NCBI RefSeq assembly: GCF_037975245.1
Contig: NC_092576.1
Span: 41,544,611-41,608,610 of the forward strand
Reading direction: 5' to 3'
Source of the DNA: Apostichopus japonicus
Lineage: Eukaryota > Echinodermata > Holothuroidea > Aspidochirotida > Stichopodidae
DNA: 64,000 bases
In this document: piece by piece, positions 13,641 through 27,100 of the stretch
Numbering within the stretch: position 1 is the stretch's first letter
Layout: each line of letters begins with the position of its first letter
Notes under the pieces: generated by a model
Told to the model about the DNA's origin: nothing
The model's input: only the letters and a program-made list of their open reading frames with translations
Database searches by the model: none
Position numbers and translations under genes: made by a program

Positions 13641-15520
13641 ACAGTGAACTTTCACGGTGTAACCCTATGGCTACTTCACACAGTAAAGCGACGACAACTA
13701 GTCTGTGACAGGAAGAAACTTGAAAATTTAGTAACGAATGTGTGACGAATGTCTAACTTTAACTGAAAAACGACATGACAAAACGACGAATATGTTTACA
13801 CTAAAGTTACTAATTTGTTTCGATGAGCAACAAATATGCCAACTCAAAGTTCTATTTGTTATATTGAATATATTGACAACTTTCGGTAAAAAAGATCCTT
13901 TTTAAATTACGATATACTAAAGTAAAAATGTAAAAATCTTTAGAGCAAGTTTAATCAAAACTCATTTTTTGCACATTCATCACTACTTGACGATATGCGG
14001 TCTGTGTGACTAATGACACGAATGTGTTCGTATAAATGTGTATTGTATATATTATAGTGCTTAAATAAATTTTCAGAATCACAATGCATTCAGCTTATTT
14101 TTTTTATCAATTCAACATCATTGCATATAACTAATAATATGATTTATATGTCAAAATGTAAGTAGGCATATCCCCTTTAAGTACTTGTTTGGTAGTTGCC
14201 GGATTTTTCGTTCCCATAAAATCCATATTTGGTTATATGATTTTATATTTACAAGTCTTCGTGGTGTAATAAAAGAAGCAAAGTGGTGTTCTCTGGACTT
14301 TAGATACTTTTAAATGACGTTTTCTTCCCGTGCAAATAATCTTATGTTTGAGAAATGCACATAGAATGTTTCACCACGTTAACATCTCAATCATGGAAAG
14401 AGCCAGTAACTATCAGACGTTCGATCATACGATGTAAGAAACTGAACCAGATCCTTTGAAATATTTAATATCGACCATGATTCAGCCTTGTTACCTCAAG
14501 TCATCAAGCCTTATGATATATCCTGGATCTTTAGGTAAGTAACATTGAGTATACACATTAATCTGCCTCAAATTAACCTAACGTAGACAAAGATTGAGTT
14601 TTAATGGCTCTACAAAAGTCATTTTACCACAAACAAAAGCCAATGCTTTGCCTAGAAGTATGTCATATTTTGTTGAATGAGATTATCATACCAAGTGATG
14701 TGCTCTTCTTTACACGTGCAGTCTCATATGTAACCTCTGTGCCTCTTTGTTTGAGTATTCCCCTTCATCGGTACGTAAAGATCAAGTTCAGTGATGTTTC
14801 TCATCGGAAATGTTTCTGTCATCTGTGAAGCGGACACCTACGAATGGAATATACGTGTTAAAAGTGAACTTCAAGACTGGTTTCTATACGCCAGGTTATT
14901 ATTGTCTCCATATACTTCCACCCTTCTATAACACCATCTCATCCCCCCCCCCCTAACATAATACTTCACATCATATACTTGTATGCTCAAAGGACAAATT
15001 GTAAGAGCAGTAATTTTGTTTTACCTGTGTGAAGGAAGATTTAAAGATGTGAATTGTTGGTCGCTGAAAAAGGTTATTTCCCAACATGAAAGCAAGACAT
15101 CATTCCTGATGATAGAAGTATTAAACTATTGAAAGTTTATCTGATATCAACTGTCTTTGATCATAAATACACATAAAACAGGACATTAACTTCATAATAT
15201 ATTGTCGCTAGCTTTGCCGGAAAACATTTTCTTATAAATTATTGTTTGACAGAAATCCAAATCAGATTTTCAGCTACATTATCAGAGGAAGTATATATGA
15301 GTGCAGAAAATTCCCTTTAAAATAATAAAATCCAAAAATGGTTGCTGCGAACTGGAGACGTAAATGTTTTTCATTTAAGCAAATGTAGTCTGCTTCGAAA
15401 TATACAGTGGACTGTTACAGAGATCGAAGAGCTTTAACATTAAACGATGTAATCGCATGCCACAGAATACGGACAATGATCACATTCGGCTGTGGTGTGT
15501 CATATGATGTTAAGTGTCAA

Positions 15521-17912
15521 TGAATTGCCTGTCTGCTACAGTTACTATGGGCGTCTTGTATACCTTATTCAGATAATATCAACTTGCCACCGCGCATCAG
15601 CTGTCTGGTTGATCAAATGTATGTAATGTTAACGGTTCCCTTTAATTTACATTACGGACGGAATTTTGAACGTATTTAATTTGATTCATATATCTTAATG
15701 GATAATTGTCATACGTATGCAGCAGGCCAATGGCTTGGGTACTTAATCGGATGAACGTGGTATGTCTTTTTAGGGATTAACAAGATTTATTACTTACAAT
15801 GAATGAAGCATTTATCCTGTCATATATACAGTTGGTTAATTGTAGGAATTGATCTGACCATAATACATTTAAAAAACAGCTGGGGGAAATTTTAAAGTGA
15901 GAAGGAGCGACACAGGTTTTGATTCTGTTTGAACTTGATGTATGTTAGTATTCGTAGGAAAGGGACTTTCCCTTGCTCTCCCGTTCATGACTTCTTTTGT
16001 TACTGCTAATATTTAGTGTTAGTAAATATTTCTGAGTTGCCTTACATTAATATCAATCTGAAAACAGATAGTCCAACGGGTGTATTTTCCATTTATACTA
16101 CTATTGTTTTCCAAAGAACTTGCTTAGCCTTGAACAAGACGACTTTCTCTGCAACAGATTTTGACGCAGATACTGTAATTCACAATCATTCAAACCAGGA
16201 TAGTAGTTTTTTTTCCATCCATATAATTGCCGCAATTCCATTCTGAACACTGATGTGATAAAATGGTCCAATTGTTACATAAGTGATGTGACAAAAGTAA
16301 AACCTCATCAAGCATTTTGAAATCCATGCGGTTTTTGCTTCTTAAGACATTTTAATGTGTGAAATGCCAACCAGACTGAATATATCAACTATCACTAGGC
16401 AGCATTGACGAAACAGTGGTGATAATACCAGTTCCATCCAGGGAAGGGACTGCCCCCTGCTCTCCCGTTCATGATCTCTTTTGTTACTGTCTATATTTAG
16501 TGTTAGTTAAACAAAAACGCATGCAGCAGGATAATGACTTGACTTGACTGAAACACCTTATTTTGTAGCATATTTACTTAACATTTTATTGTAGTGTTAA
16601 TACTTTCTATACTAATAAAATCATCTAATTTTGCATATAGATCATGTCAGCTTAATATTGCGCAATAAACCATATAATTCGTCTCATGTGTAGTTATGAG
16701 GGGTTAGAATGTTTGTTTAACGTTAGAACAATGTGTCTTCAGGTCTTAAATATCAAGCTTAAAACGTCATCCTCATTCAAAGAATTCGGTCCATAAGAAG
16801 TTCAGGACATACATTTTTGTATTGATTGTGAATCTGTTTGTTTGAACTAGGTATCATAATACAATACTTATCGGGATATCACTCGAGCCTGTTCTGTGAT
16901 ACAAAACTTAATTTAACCTCACATGATCTTTGCTAATTCCATTTTGTCAACTTTAATCGCAACAACATCAAATAAATGAAATGAACGAAAAACTTCATTT
17001 TACAAATGAACTAATTTCGTTTACATTTTTGGCCGGATTGAGGGGCTCCAAACAAAATGCTTGCAAAAACCTCAGAGTAATGTAATTGACAAAAAAAAAA
17101 ACATTTATTGCTAGGATCAGAAAGTAGTTCAATATTTCACTTTATTATTAATGTATTTTCAACAACATTGTACCCACATACCATGACCAAATTGCCTTCA
17201 TCTGACACTGATTCAAAGGAAACATTCACAGACAATGTAAACTTTGCATAAAAACACTGCATTGGGTTGCAAGTTTTCGGTAATCTTATCGGTCGTCGCC
17301 TAGCTTATGTCTTTCATGTGGTCAATATTGTGGTTTTAGTGAACATCGACCAGAAGAGCAACATAACTTTTCATTCGAAGGCAATAATTCATAAATCTCC
17401 CCCCCCCCCCTTCTACAACACTTAAGTGAAGAAATAGGTATATTCACAGAAATTCCGAAAGTTCAACCTTATCCTATCGTGTCAGTCCGAAGGTATCTCT
17501 TGTGTAAATAGAGATTCATATAAATCAGATAAAAGTTTTAGTGGTCTGATAATTTTTTATTGATATTAGTTATAGTACATGTATACTCAGTGGTCGCGTA
17601 TTAGCTTCATGCGGACGGTTAAGGTTTCTGCTGTTGTGCATATGTAGTACCATTTGCACTTCCCGTAGTGTTAGACATTTGGTTCCTAAGCATCGCTTGG
17701 TTACATTAAACCAATTGAGTATTATCTCATATTATCTCATTATTTCCAAATTACATAATGTGTAGATTAGTTTCCCCGTTTGCCAAACTGTATATCTAGC
17801 ATTATTTGTGTCATATTGGGACGAGCTTTGCAAATGAAACTAATAAAATAAAACACTTGCATCAAGGTTTTTGACGGAACATCTATGTGGTAACACATAT
17901 GTATCCGTTCAC
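15521..17912. other. Region upstream of the NLR gene, short direct repeat only
   Basis: Unit A ends near 15,520. A direct repeat of about 66 bp is visible at 15,961-16,026 and 16,445-16,511 (shared gctctcccgttcatga and atttagtgttagt), 484 bp apart. A poly-C tract lies at 17,399. The promoter of the NLR gene must lie here or in an upstream exon, but no core-promoter motif can be assigned with confidence. Confidence 0.5.
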
Positions 17913-17937
17913 AGATCGGTGATGACAGTTCGTGAGA

Positions 17938-18124
17938 ATGGAAAACCTTAGGTCAAAGCTTGAAACATTAGATGTGGGTTCATCTGATGAACACGCCAGT
18001 GGATATGAAGAACCGTCACTATCATCATCTGCTCAAGCTGCTCAAGCTTTTGTGACGTCATCGCAGTCATTTGAAAGGCCCAAGTTTGTTGTTAGGACTG
18101 AAAATGTGAAGTCAACAGTTACAG
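17938..18124 (+). CDS. NLR gene exon 1: Ser-rich N terminus
   Basis: This exon encodes 62 residues plus one base (phase 1), with the donor ACAG|GTGAAC at 18,125. The peptide is low complexity: acidic and Ser-rich, with an SSSAQAAQAF segment, ending in a short basic FERPKFVVR stretch. It has no recognisable effector domain and no signal peptide, consistent with a cytosolic protein. An upstream coding exon cannot be fully excluded, but the in-frame stop at 17,923-17,925 argues for initiation here. Confidence 0.65.
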
Positions 18125-21100
18125 GTGAACAAGGTTTTTTCCATGTGTTGTTTGACTCTAATGTCCATGTTCTGTCAATGGATTTATCTCTGTTACTTTT
18201 ACATTCTGATTTTTGCGCACAAGTATGTTAGAATTATTTTGATTTCTTTGTTGGAAATTATTGTTATGCGATCGAATTTTGTTATTCAGCCTTGTTTCTT
18301 AAATACTTCCACATCATAGGAACTTTCATTCATATATCAACGACAATATATTGGATAACCTTCGATAAGGCCTCCTCAAAAGAATGAAAAAGAAACTAAA
18401 TCAGAATTGAAATACAATATAAAAGGGGACATTCAATGTTATTCTACTGAATGATAAGATTAATATCTCGTTTTCACTGAACTATTAGTTTAGTATATAT
18501 TCAACAAGTAGAATACCTCCAAATATTCCGAAGTTTGCATTGATCGTAAACCTCTCACTGATCGTAAACCTTTAGGTTTCCTACACAGTCATTATTCAAT
18601 TACAGGAAGATTTGTATTTTGTCACTTGAAACCCTCTGGTAAGCACAGCAGTTTTATCTATGGTTGCACTTCTAAAGAGAGAGTTACGTTTTCCACCTTC
18701 TCGATAGACTCGCCTAAGGATTTGGATGAAGCTCCAGAACTTTAACACACGTCTTATTTGGATATTTATTTCTGCGAGCATGTACATACATGACATCATT
18801 AAATGTAACTTTCATCCGTTAATTCGATTTTTTTTTTATTTCTTCACAGACAAAAAGTCTCTTTTAATAGATGCCTTGAAAAGGCGATATAAAATACAAT
18901 ACGAAGCTATCAAACCAATACCGTACATTAAGGAGAGACTATATTGTGTAGATAAGGTATTTGTAGAAGGAGGTACAGAGTTCTATTCTGTTAGAGGAAC
19001 AGCAGATAAAGGTGAATGGGTACGTGTGAATTCTTACAGAGATATTTTCACAGATTCCCGAATTAAATCACAGCGTCGTATCATAGAAGCAGGGGCCGGG
19101 TATGGCAAGTCAACTGTAACCCTACAGCTTGCATATGATTGGTGCAACTGTGTAGAAGGTTCACCTCTGAAAGACGTAGAAATTCTGATTCTTCTCCGGT
19201 TAAGACAGCTTGGAAATGTCAAATCTATCTACAAAGCAATCAAACTGTTCTTGGTACCAGACGAACCGCGAATCAAATCAAGTGATATTAAAAATATCAT
19301 TGAAAGCTGTTCTTCTGTTGAGGTACTTCTGGACGGATATGACGAGTATCCTGGTAAGGACAAACGTACAGGAAGTGACGTAGACCGAATTATTACAAAA
19401 TATTTGTTCGAGGATTTTGACGTATCCTTAACAACCAGATACCTTCCAAAGGAATATGACAGATATAATACTAAGCTAGTAAGATTAGTTGGATTTGACG
19501 AGAAAGCACGTGATCAGTACATTCGTAAGGCTATTGCTGGAGTTAACGAAGAGATTGTTGAGGAGATTAAACGCGCTTTGAAAGCTAACCCGATACTTGA
19601 CGACTTATGTCAGGTTCCTATCTTCTTTGTTATGTTTGCTCACATGACTCACGAAAAGGAATATTTTCAAACACTCAAGTCGGTTACAGAATTATTTCGC
19701 TACATGATCAAATGTTTCCATAATCACATGAGAAAGAAATCCCTGGATATGAACACAAAGAAACACATGAGTGAGTATGACATTGAGCATACTGAACTGA
19801 GTAATGTAGCGTTTGAGGGCCTCAGTAACGAAAACCAACAACTATCATGGGGTAGGGACAAACTCGGTGAACGACTTGGTCAAGGGTTTTATGATCACTA
19901 TATCTTAGTTGGTATCTTGGTAGAGGAAGAAGTAGCTGACGTCACAAATGTAATGACCTCAGTCAAATACATACAGACGAAGACCGAAGCAAGGTTCTAT
20001 CACAAGCTGTTTTGTGAATATTTTGCATCTTTTGCATTGGTAGTTAAGGTTGCTGCTGCTAGAAATACAACTGAAGTGAAGAAAATTCTTGATAAATTAG
20101 ATCCATTCGATCTTCAATACCTGTATCGATTCAGCTGTGGGGTTGACGCTACAGTTGGGAGCAAGATAATAGAATACTTGAAGGGAAGAAAAGACTGCGA
20201 TAAGTTTGTCATACTCTGCATCCTGGAACAAACTGGAGAGATAGATGATGACATCAAGAAAAGTGTCAGAGAGATCTGCTCTAAGGTGTTTTTTCTCTCT
20301 GATAGCAACAGCAAGCTACTTCAAAGATTTTCTATTCAGCTGTTGGATATTGCGTCTAAATGTAATGTAAGTAAGACTTTATTGATGTATACGATATAAA
20401 CTGCTGCTCCCTTAGAAATGAGAGCGATACCAGTGTTTGTGTTTTAATTGCTTTTATAGTTCATTTTAACTGAATGGAATATTCCACAACAACTGAAAAT
20501 AATTAAGCTTTGTTTTCAGGCAAAAAACAAACAAACATTTATTCGACTTTCAAGTTAATCGGTAACATACGATATACACTAACATATAATAATAATGACG
20601 TTAATTAAACATTAATTTTTTGACACTTACATCTATTTAATGTAATATTCATTCATACTTTTTAGTTTTTAGTTATCGTACAACATATATTTAAACGTTT
20701 ATTTGGCGACTTATCTAAAAAAAAGCAATACATTGTTTGTTTGTTGCTGATTGTAATGCTAAGTTTTTATAGCTGAATATGTACTTAATTAAAGATATGC
20801 TGAGCCCACACCAATATTACCAACATCTGTATATGATGTGTCTGTGAAGGTAGCCAAAGAATAAACTTTACTCATTTATGTGGTAACACACAATTGCCTT
20901 AGAGCTCTCTGTCTACAACCATTTAGGTTTTATTCAGAAGTCTACAGCTTATATATCAACTCTCTATGAATACAATCCACCATGGATATCAATGTTATAT
21001 TTTGTTGACTCCCTCCAAACCAAAGTTATATTTTATATCCAAACACTTAACCTAAGTATCCTAACTGGTAAACAGTGTAACACATGAACGTTCCAGTGGT

Positions 21101-24100
21101 ATAAATGGGGAGTGCCTTCTTATGGTGTTATACACAGTGATTGTCGAATTCGTGGGTGGGCGGCAGTTGAGGAACATCTAGATATTATACATGTCAAAAT
21201 GTTAGATTGCGATGCTTTGCTGTGCGTATATAACATGGCCCTTTTAACACATTTTTAGTGGGTGGGCTATTTCTAAAAAGGGACCATCATGACAATATCT
21301 AGCGTAGCAAGACATTTTTGTTTGTCATAAATGCCTCCCAGATTGCCGGGAATAGAACTTCCCAGGCCCCGAAAGTTGCATTTAAACATTCTTCATTTTA
21401 AGATATCATGTATTAAAAATTACACTTCAAAAGCAAACATGAATTAGAACAAAAATACAAATGGTAAAATCACTTTGTAGGGGAAAACAAGATTCTACGT
21501 TAAACATGTCGCTAAAGCTAATTGAAATAACGCATACTGTCCAGGCGTTCACATTAACATAGGCCTATTTGAATTTCGGAAGTGGAAATCTCATGGACAG
21601 CTCCACCTGTCTTCGCAGGACACGGCCCTAGCCTTAGAATAAAGCCACTAAAAGCTGAGAAGGCTGTTTAGAACCCTTAGCGCTAACACGTTACTCCTTC
21701 AAACATACATATTAAGCACGATACGCATCAACACAACCATAGTGATATATATATACATTATCTTTAAGTATGGACTAAGTTAGGCTACATTAACTTAATA
21801 TAACAGCCATGTGGTGCGTAGTACCACGTAGCTGTAACTCAATAGTTATACGCAGAGTAGCCATTTCGAACGTGACACAACCGGCCAAGTTAAATCACTA
21901 TTTCAGTGGCGGGGGTGGGGGGGGGGATGTTCCCCTCACTGCGACCGGAAGAAATGGTTCAACCGGGGAATTAAGCAGGGGACAATAGAACCATTGCTAC
22001 CGGAGTAACCTCCTTCTTTTTGTAACTTGACACAACATATTAATTACCTTGCCTTCATAGGGTTACTTATATAGACCTGATTTATATTTCTAAATATGCC
22101 TAAAAATGCATCTCGACCCTTTCTACATTAATCATACGTTTTCAGTTTTCAAATTGCCCCAACACGATTTTCGTAATAAATGTGCAACGGTGATGCACTA
22201 TATACACCTTAACCAAACCTCTTCTGGGGTTTCATATTTCGCATGCCTTTAAAATATACATCATTTAACGCTATCTTAACAACATATTCTGGTTAACAAT
22301 TATGATCAAGCTCTTAACTTTGAGTCTTGAAGAGTCCATGAGAGCCCTGGACAGAAGAAACAGTCAAAAACGTGTTTTTTTTTTAAATTGTGGAAATTGT
22401 TCTATTCAGTCAATATCTTACTGCAAAATAGATATTCAATAAACATACTTATGGTTTAAACTAAATTAAACTGTTAAACATTATATAATGCGTGATCGAT
22501 TCAACGATGTATCTTCAAATGTATTCACCAATCTTTACTTCAATGTTATATTTTGTTCATCATTTAATTTATGTTTTTCCATTAACATTAACATCATAGT
22601 TATTTGATGCATACATCTTTATGCCATCTCGGTTTTATTAATTGCTTGTGTAATTGAATCATCTTTCTTTTGTTCTTCCCGCAGATCCCGATTGTTGATC
22701 TTTATCTGTTTAAATCTTTCAGCAAAGCTGATAAAGATAACATCGTCCTCCGTTCTGGTCTTTCTTTGGGTAATCTTCCTACAATATTCAAGATAAACGT
22801 AGATATAAAGGAAGGAAGAGAATTAACAGAGGAAGACGTCAAAGGTTTATTACTCTATGCAGAACAATCAAATGACTTACGTGAACTCTGGTAAGTATTA
22901 CTAACAGTGTTAGATACATGAAATGTCTGCATTATTGTTATAAGAGATCTTTGACCTGGTACATGGATCGAACAATCCGCATGGCGATGCTATAATTAAA
23001 CAGGCTGCATTATGGAAGCTATTCCGTACCCACTCGGCTCCATTCACATTCATTCAAAACACTTAACATGTCGTCGGAACACACGTCTAACTTTGCTGTA
23101 GGAGAATTATTTATTTCATGAACATTAAATATCTATGAAAGGAAAATGAACTAGAAATTTCTTCCTTTTCCTTTTCCTTTTCAGGTTCCTCAATTGTACA
23201 CTACCAGAAACAGTCCATCCAAATTATATTCCAATCAGATTAAAGACATCGAATGTTAAGGGTAATTACAAAACAATCGATATGTTTAATATATTCATAA
23301 GGTGTGAGTATAACAAAAACTTATTTCCGTGTCCTTCTGTCTCTACCAAATAATCAGTCAATAATATTACAGCGAAACAAATTTCATGTTACCGTATCGT
23401 ATATGCTCTGTAAGTTATCTGTACGAGTAATGTCATGAAAGCCATCTACCAGCTACCAATAATACGATAACATTACTGTTAGACATTCATGGTGTAGGTA
23501 TAGGTTGTATACTTTAGGTGTCATTCACTGTATTATCGATACCAACAGCTATAATTGATCAATCATTAACCAAACAAATTTATAGATTATCCTTCCTATA
23601 TATAATGATAAGGTTTATGTTATACCCGACGCACAACATAACATTACCAATCTGGTTTAAGAAAATAACTAGAAAGAGAAAATGATTACACAGTGTATGG
23701 TTGAGTTCTGAACGAGTAAGTTACATCAGAAAGCGTGCAATTTGTTTGTAAGGTAAAAGAAAAGCAATCTTTGGTCGTAGCCGTATTTACGGGAATGCCG
23801 CCTACAATATTACCATTTGTTTCTAAATAAACAGTCCTAATTTTTACTAAAAAGCTATCATGGGCTATCATGAAAAAAGTGCCATAACATGAATTAACAA
23901 CTACGACAATCTGAAATGTTATAATATATGTCAGTACTGCACTATATATACATAATTAGTGCAATATTTTACTCCTGTCCTAAGTGTATAAACACAAAAT
24001 CAATGACATTCAGCAGTTGAAACAGGGTTAAAAGAAGTACAAACCAAATCCCTTTCTTGGTTTTCCCCACGGACATTGCTACAATGGAACGATTAAAACT

Positions 24101-27100
24101 ACGAAATATTTTTTCTAAGTTTTTCTAGTTGCATAAGGACATAAGGTTGCATAAATAGTTGTAAAAAACATGCAGTCTGTTCCATGACAATGCTTTACTT
24201 ACAACACCCTGCATACATATGATACAGGAATTAATAGGAACATAAAGGCACACGTTCGTGATTGTTATTTATACAGGCTCAGTGAGGAATAATTTGTGTG
24301 ACTTATTTTTAAACCAAGTCACATGAGAATAAATTACACAAGACGTGATTACTGGGGCATGTGAATAACATTTCAAAATGTTGAAGATAGTCGTAACGTA
24401 TAACCTATTAGTTTATTCACTTACTCTGACAGTATTACAATCATAAATTGCAAGTTATAAAGATTGACACAATCACATCCAACATATATTGTCATTTTGT
24501 CATGTCCTATAATAATACTTGAACAGTATTATTGTAATCGAGCACAGTAAACGTTAGGCTAATGAGTGCGTGAAACTATCCCCTTAGTGTGTACTACACA
24601 GTAGGTCTACTTTCTTACATGTATGCCTATCGTAGGTATATTCATTTTGTATGGTCAATATGTTGCCTTACACATCAAACTTCATTCACACTAGCCGAGG
24701 CATAGTACACCAATATCCGTTAACGAGACCAAACCAGGTCAATACAACTCCGTAGCCTAGCCTATGCAGGGCATACAATACTTATTCAAGGAGCCTACTT
24801 TAGATTTGCTAGTCACATTTGTCTCTAATATGGTATTTTCAAAGTCACATATAACACTGTTTACCGTTGCAACATTTCTTGCGTGTTATGAAGTTGTAAA
24901 TTCTATTATTTCCGACCATACAGTGGTTTTTTACCCATAGGGACTTGTCGTGGAGGCGGGGACAGTTCAATTGGAATGACATCATTCTCCTCTGATTATT
25001 TTGCTAAACCACTATTACATAACATAATAAAGAAATATTGTTATTCTTTGATATTTATGATGTTAATTATTATGATCACGTTATGTTTCTTTAGACTCTG
25101 CAGGTATGTAACTATTACAACAACTAATACTGTATCAACATTCATATTGTGATAATATCTTGTCACAGAATGATGATACATGCAAATATGTTCAAACTTA
25201 AATGACACAAGAGTTTAATTAGGCCATTAGTAACATTTCCTTATAACATCTGGAGAATTCTAATCTCCCTAGCTGGTCCGCTGATTGTTGTTTAGTTTAG
25301 CAAAGATTTACCAAAATTTATAACAAATAAAATAACAAAGATGATTAATTTCGTTTACTTCTCTGTTTTGTGTGATGCATGGTTGTCATAGTTACCGCAT
25401 TTTTGATCATTTTGATCATAACACGTTCATTACAAATCTATCTTTGACCTCAGTGTCACTCCAGGATTTTGTTAAGTATACATAAACATATACATAAATA
25501 TATAATATTCTCCAACATGTATAGACCTATCTCTCCTATACAGTCTTCTCGCAAAAGTCTGGCAGTTATTTGGATCTCCATTCTGGGCAGTGGATTAAGG
25601 TAAGTGTATATGGCTATGATACACAGTGAAACCACGGTAAAATACCTCATGATGAGTCAATATCTCATATGGGTTTCGTACTTGTTTGACATATTATTTT
25701 GCAAACTTCACAGTAAGACTATTACATCTTCTCTGATGCACTCTACCGTTCCTTTTATGTAAACTAAGCTACAGTCAAATTATGAAGTCATAGAAGTGAT
25801 AACAATATAAACAGACACAAAATTCGTGATTCTTTAGTGAAGATCGTAACCATATATATCCATGTGTTAGTTCTTATCAGTGTTCATTATAGAAATTAAC
25901 TGGAACAGATTGCAAGGTATTATATTTACATCTTCATACAATAATTACCTAACGGGAAGGTCAAGGTTCATCGTGGGAGTACATGTACAATTTATATCTT
26001 ATTTATTGCCTGTGTGTAATATTAATTGTTAGGTTGATGGCGTCGATACTATCACTAAACTGTGTTCAAAAGACGTGACTATTGCTGAGAGTGACAGTCA
26101 GCCACAACAGAGGTCAACCATGCAGCTCCTGGAGAAGGCATCAAGTCATAACGTAAGTCAGTGTACAAACAGTTAAATATACAAACGTCAGCTTAACCAT
26201 AGAGCCACCGTCTACTTGAACATACCTATGGTATTATTGAAATATAAAAAAAATCAACTTCCAATTCTGCAACTAATTTGCTGGATATCAAACTGATGCA
26301 TTAACATTTACGTCTAGATGCAATTCTATTGACGAAGGGAAGTTTAGCTTTACTAAAGTTTTTTCTAATAAATCTTTGTCGCATAGTTTCATCTGCGTTT
26401 ATCGTACATTCCGTTGCAAACACCGAATGACTACATAACTAACAACATAATTATGTGTCAATTCAGAAAAGGTGTGTTTCCTTAATTCCCGGTTTTCAAA
26501 TTATATTAATATTACAAACTGTTTACAATAATATGATGACTGCTGACAGTTTCATATTTGCAATATATGAGCAATTGCAAACTTTAATTATTAATTTCAT
26601 GTAGACAATTTCTCAAGAGATGTTCGAGTTTTTTTCGCGGTTTTTGTATAACAGTGATAGGTTAACAGTGCCAAACTAGTCGTGGAACCTTATCTTCATG
26701 TGATATCGACTCAACCATTATGCCCATTGAAAGCACAGTTAACAATTTAGGCCATTTCCTTTGTTTAACAGGCCGAACAACATTCTCTTATCTGTCAAGA
26801 AACACAAACCCTGGTCATAGTTGTTCAGCTTAATTTACCTATTATTTTACCAGCTATAATGAAGCATTTTGTGTTTTTTCGTATTTTAATGGTATTCTGT
26901 TTTCAAACTCGAAAGTCTTTTTCAGACAAGACATTTTCAAACACTGACCTAGAATTGTACGAAAATATCGTTTTGCTAACTTATTTCAAGTAGCCTACTT
27001 AGTCAATAAAGAATGGTAATTACTGCTGCAATAGTCTGTCTATTTAATTCATTGCATATATAACATCGGCATCATTAATATTTTTCATTCCATCAGATTC

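Larger units (their letters stand above)
188..15520 (+). repeat. Diverged segmental duplicate 'unit A' (paralogue of 26,524-38,666)
   Basis: Unit A and unit B are collinear along their whole length. Shared landmarks include 190/26,526 (aataatatga), the cassette exons, the 3' flank near 10,520/34,130 and the tail near 15,500/38,650 (gtgtgtcatatgatgttaag). Both copies carry point differences throughout. They also carry private insertions: in A about 3.66-5.65 kb and 11.6-13.9 kb, in B about 36.0-36.95 kb and 37.2-37.67 kb. Both ends lie outside coding exons. The left end corresponds to the intron just before the last cassette of the NLR gene. This is an older tandem duplication. Confidence 0.85.

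Noticed and set aside
13493-13708. Frame with a poly-Pro stretch
   Set aside because: Proline codons come from a poly-C tract at the end of a tandem repeat.
18726-18849. Extension of the NACHT frame upstream of 18,850
   Set aside because: The frame is open by chance through the end of intron 1. The cttcacag acceptor and the phase match with exon 1 place the exon start at 18,850.
19034-20314. Minus-strand frames opposite the NACHT exon (19,034-19,222 and 20,114-20,314)
   Set aside because: Shadows of a strong coding exon; no domain and no splice context.
25081-25105. 9-nt micro-exon (actctgcag between AG and GTATGT)
   Set aside because: It would keep phase, but no equivalent exists in the other cassettes and such short matches are expected by chance.
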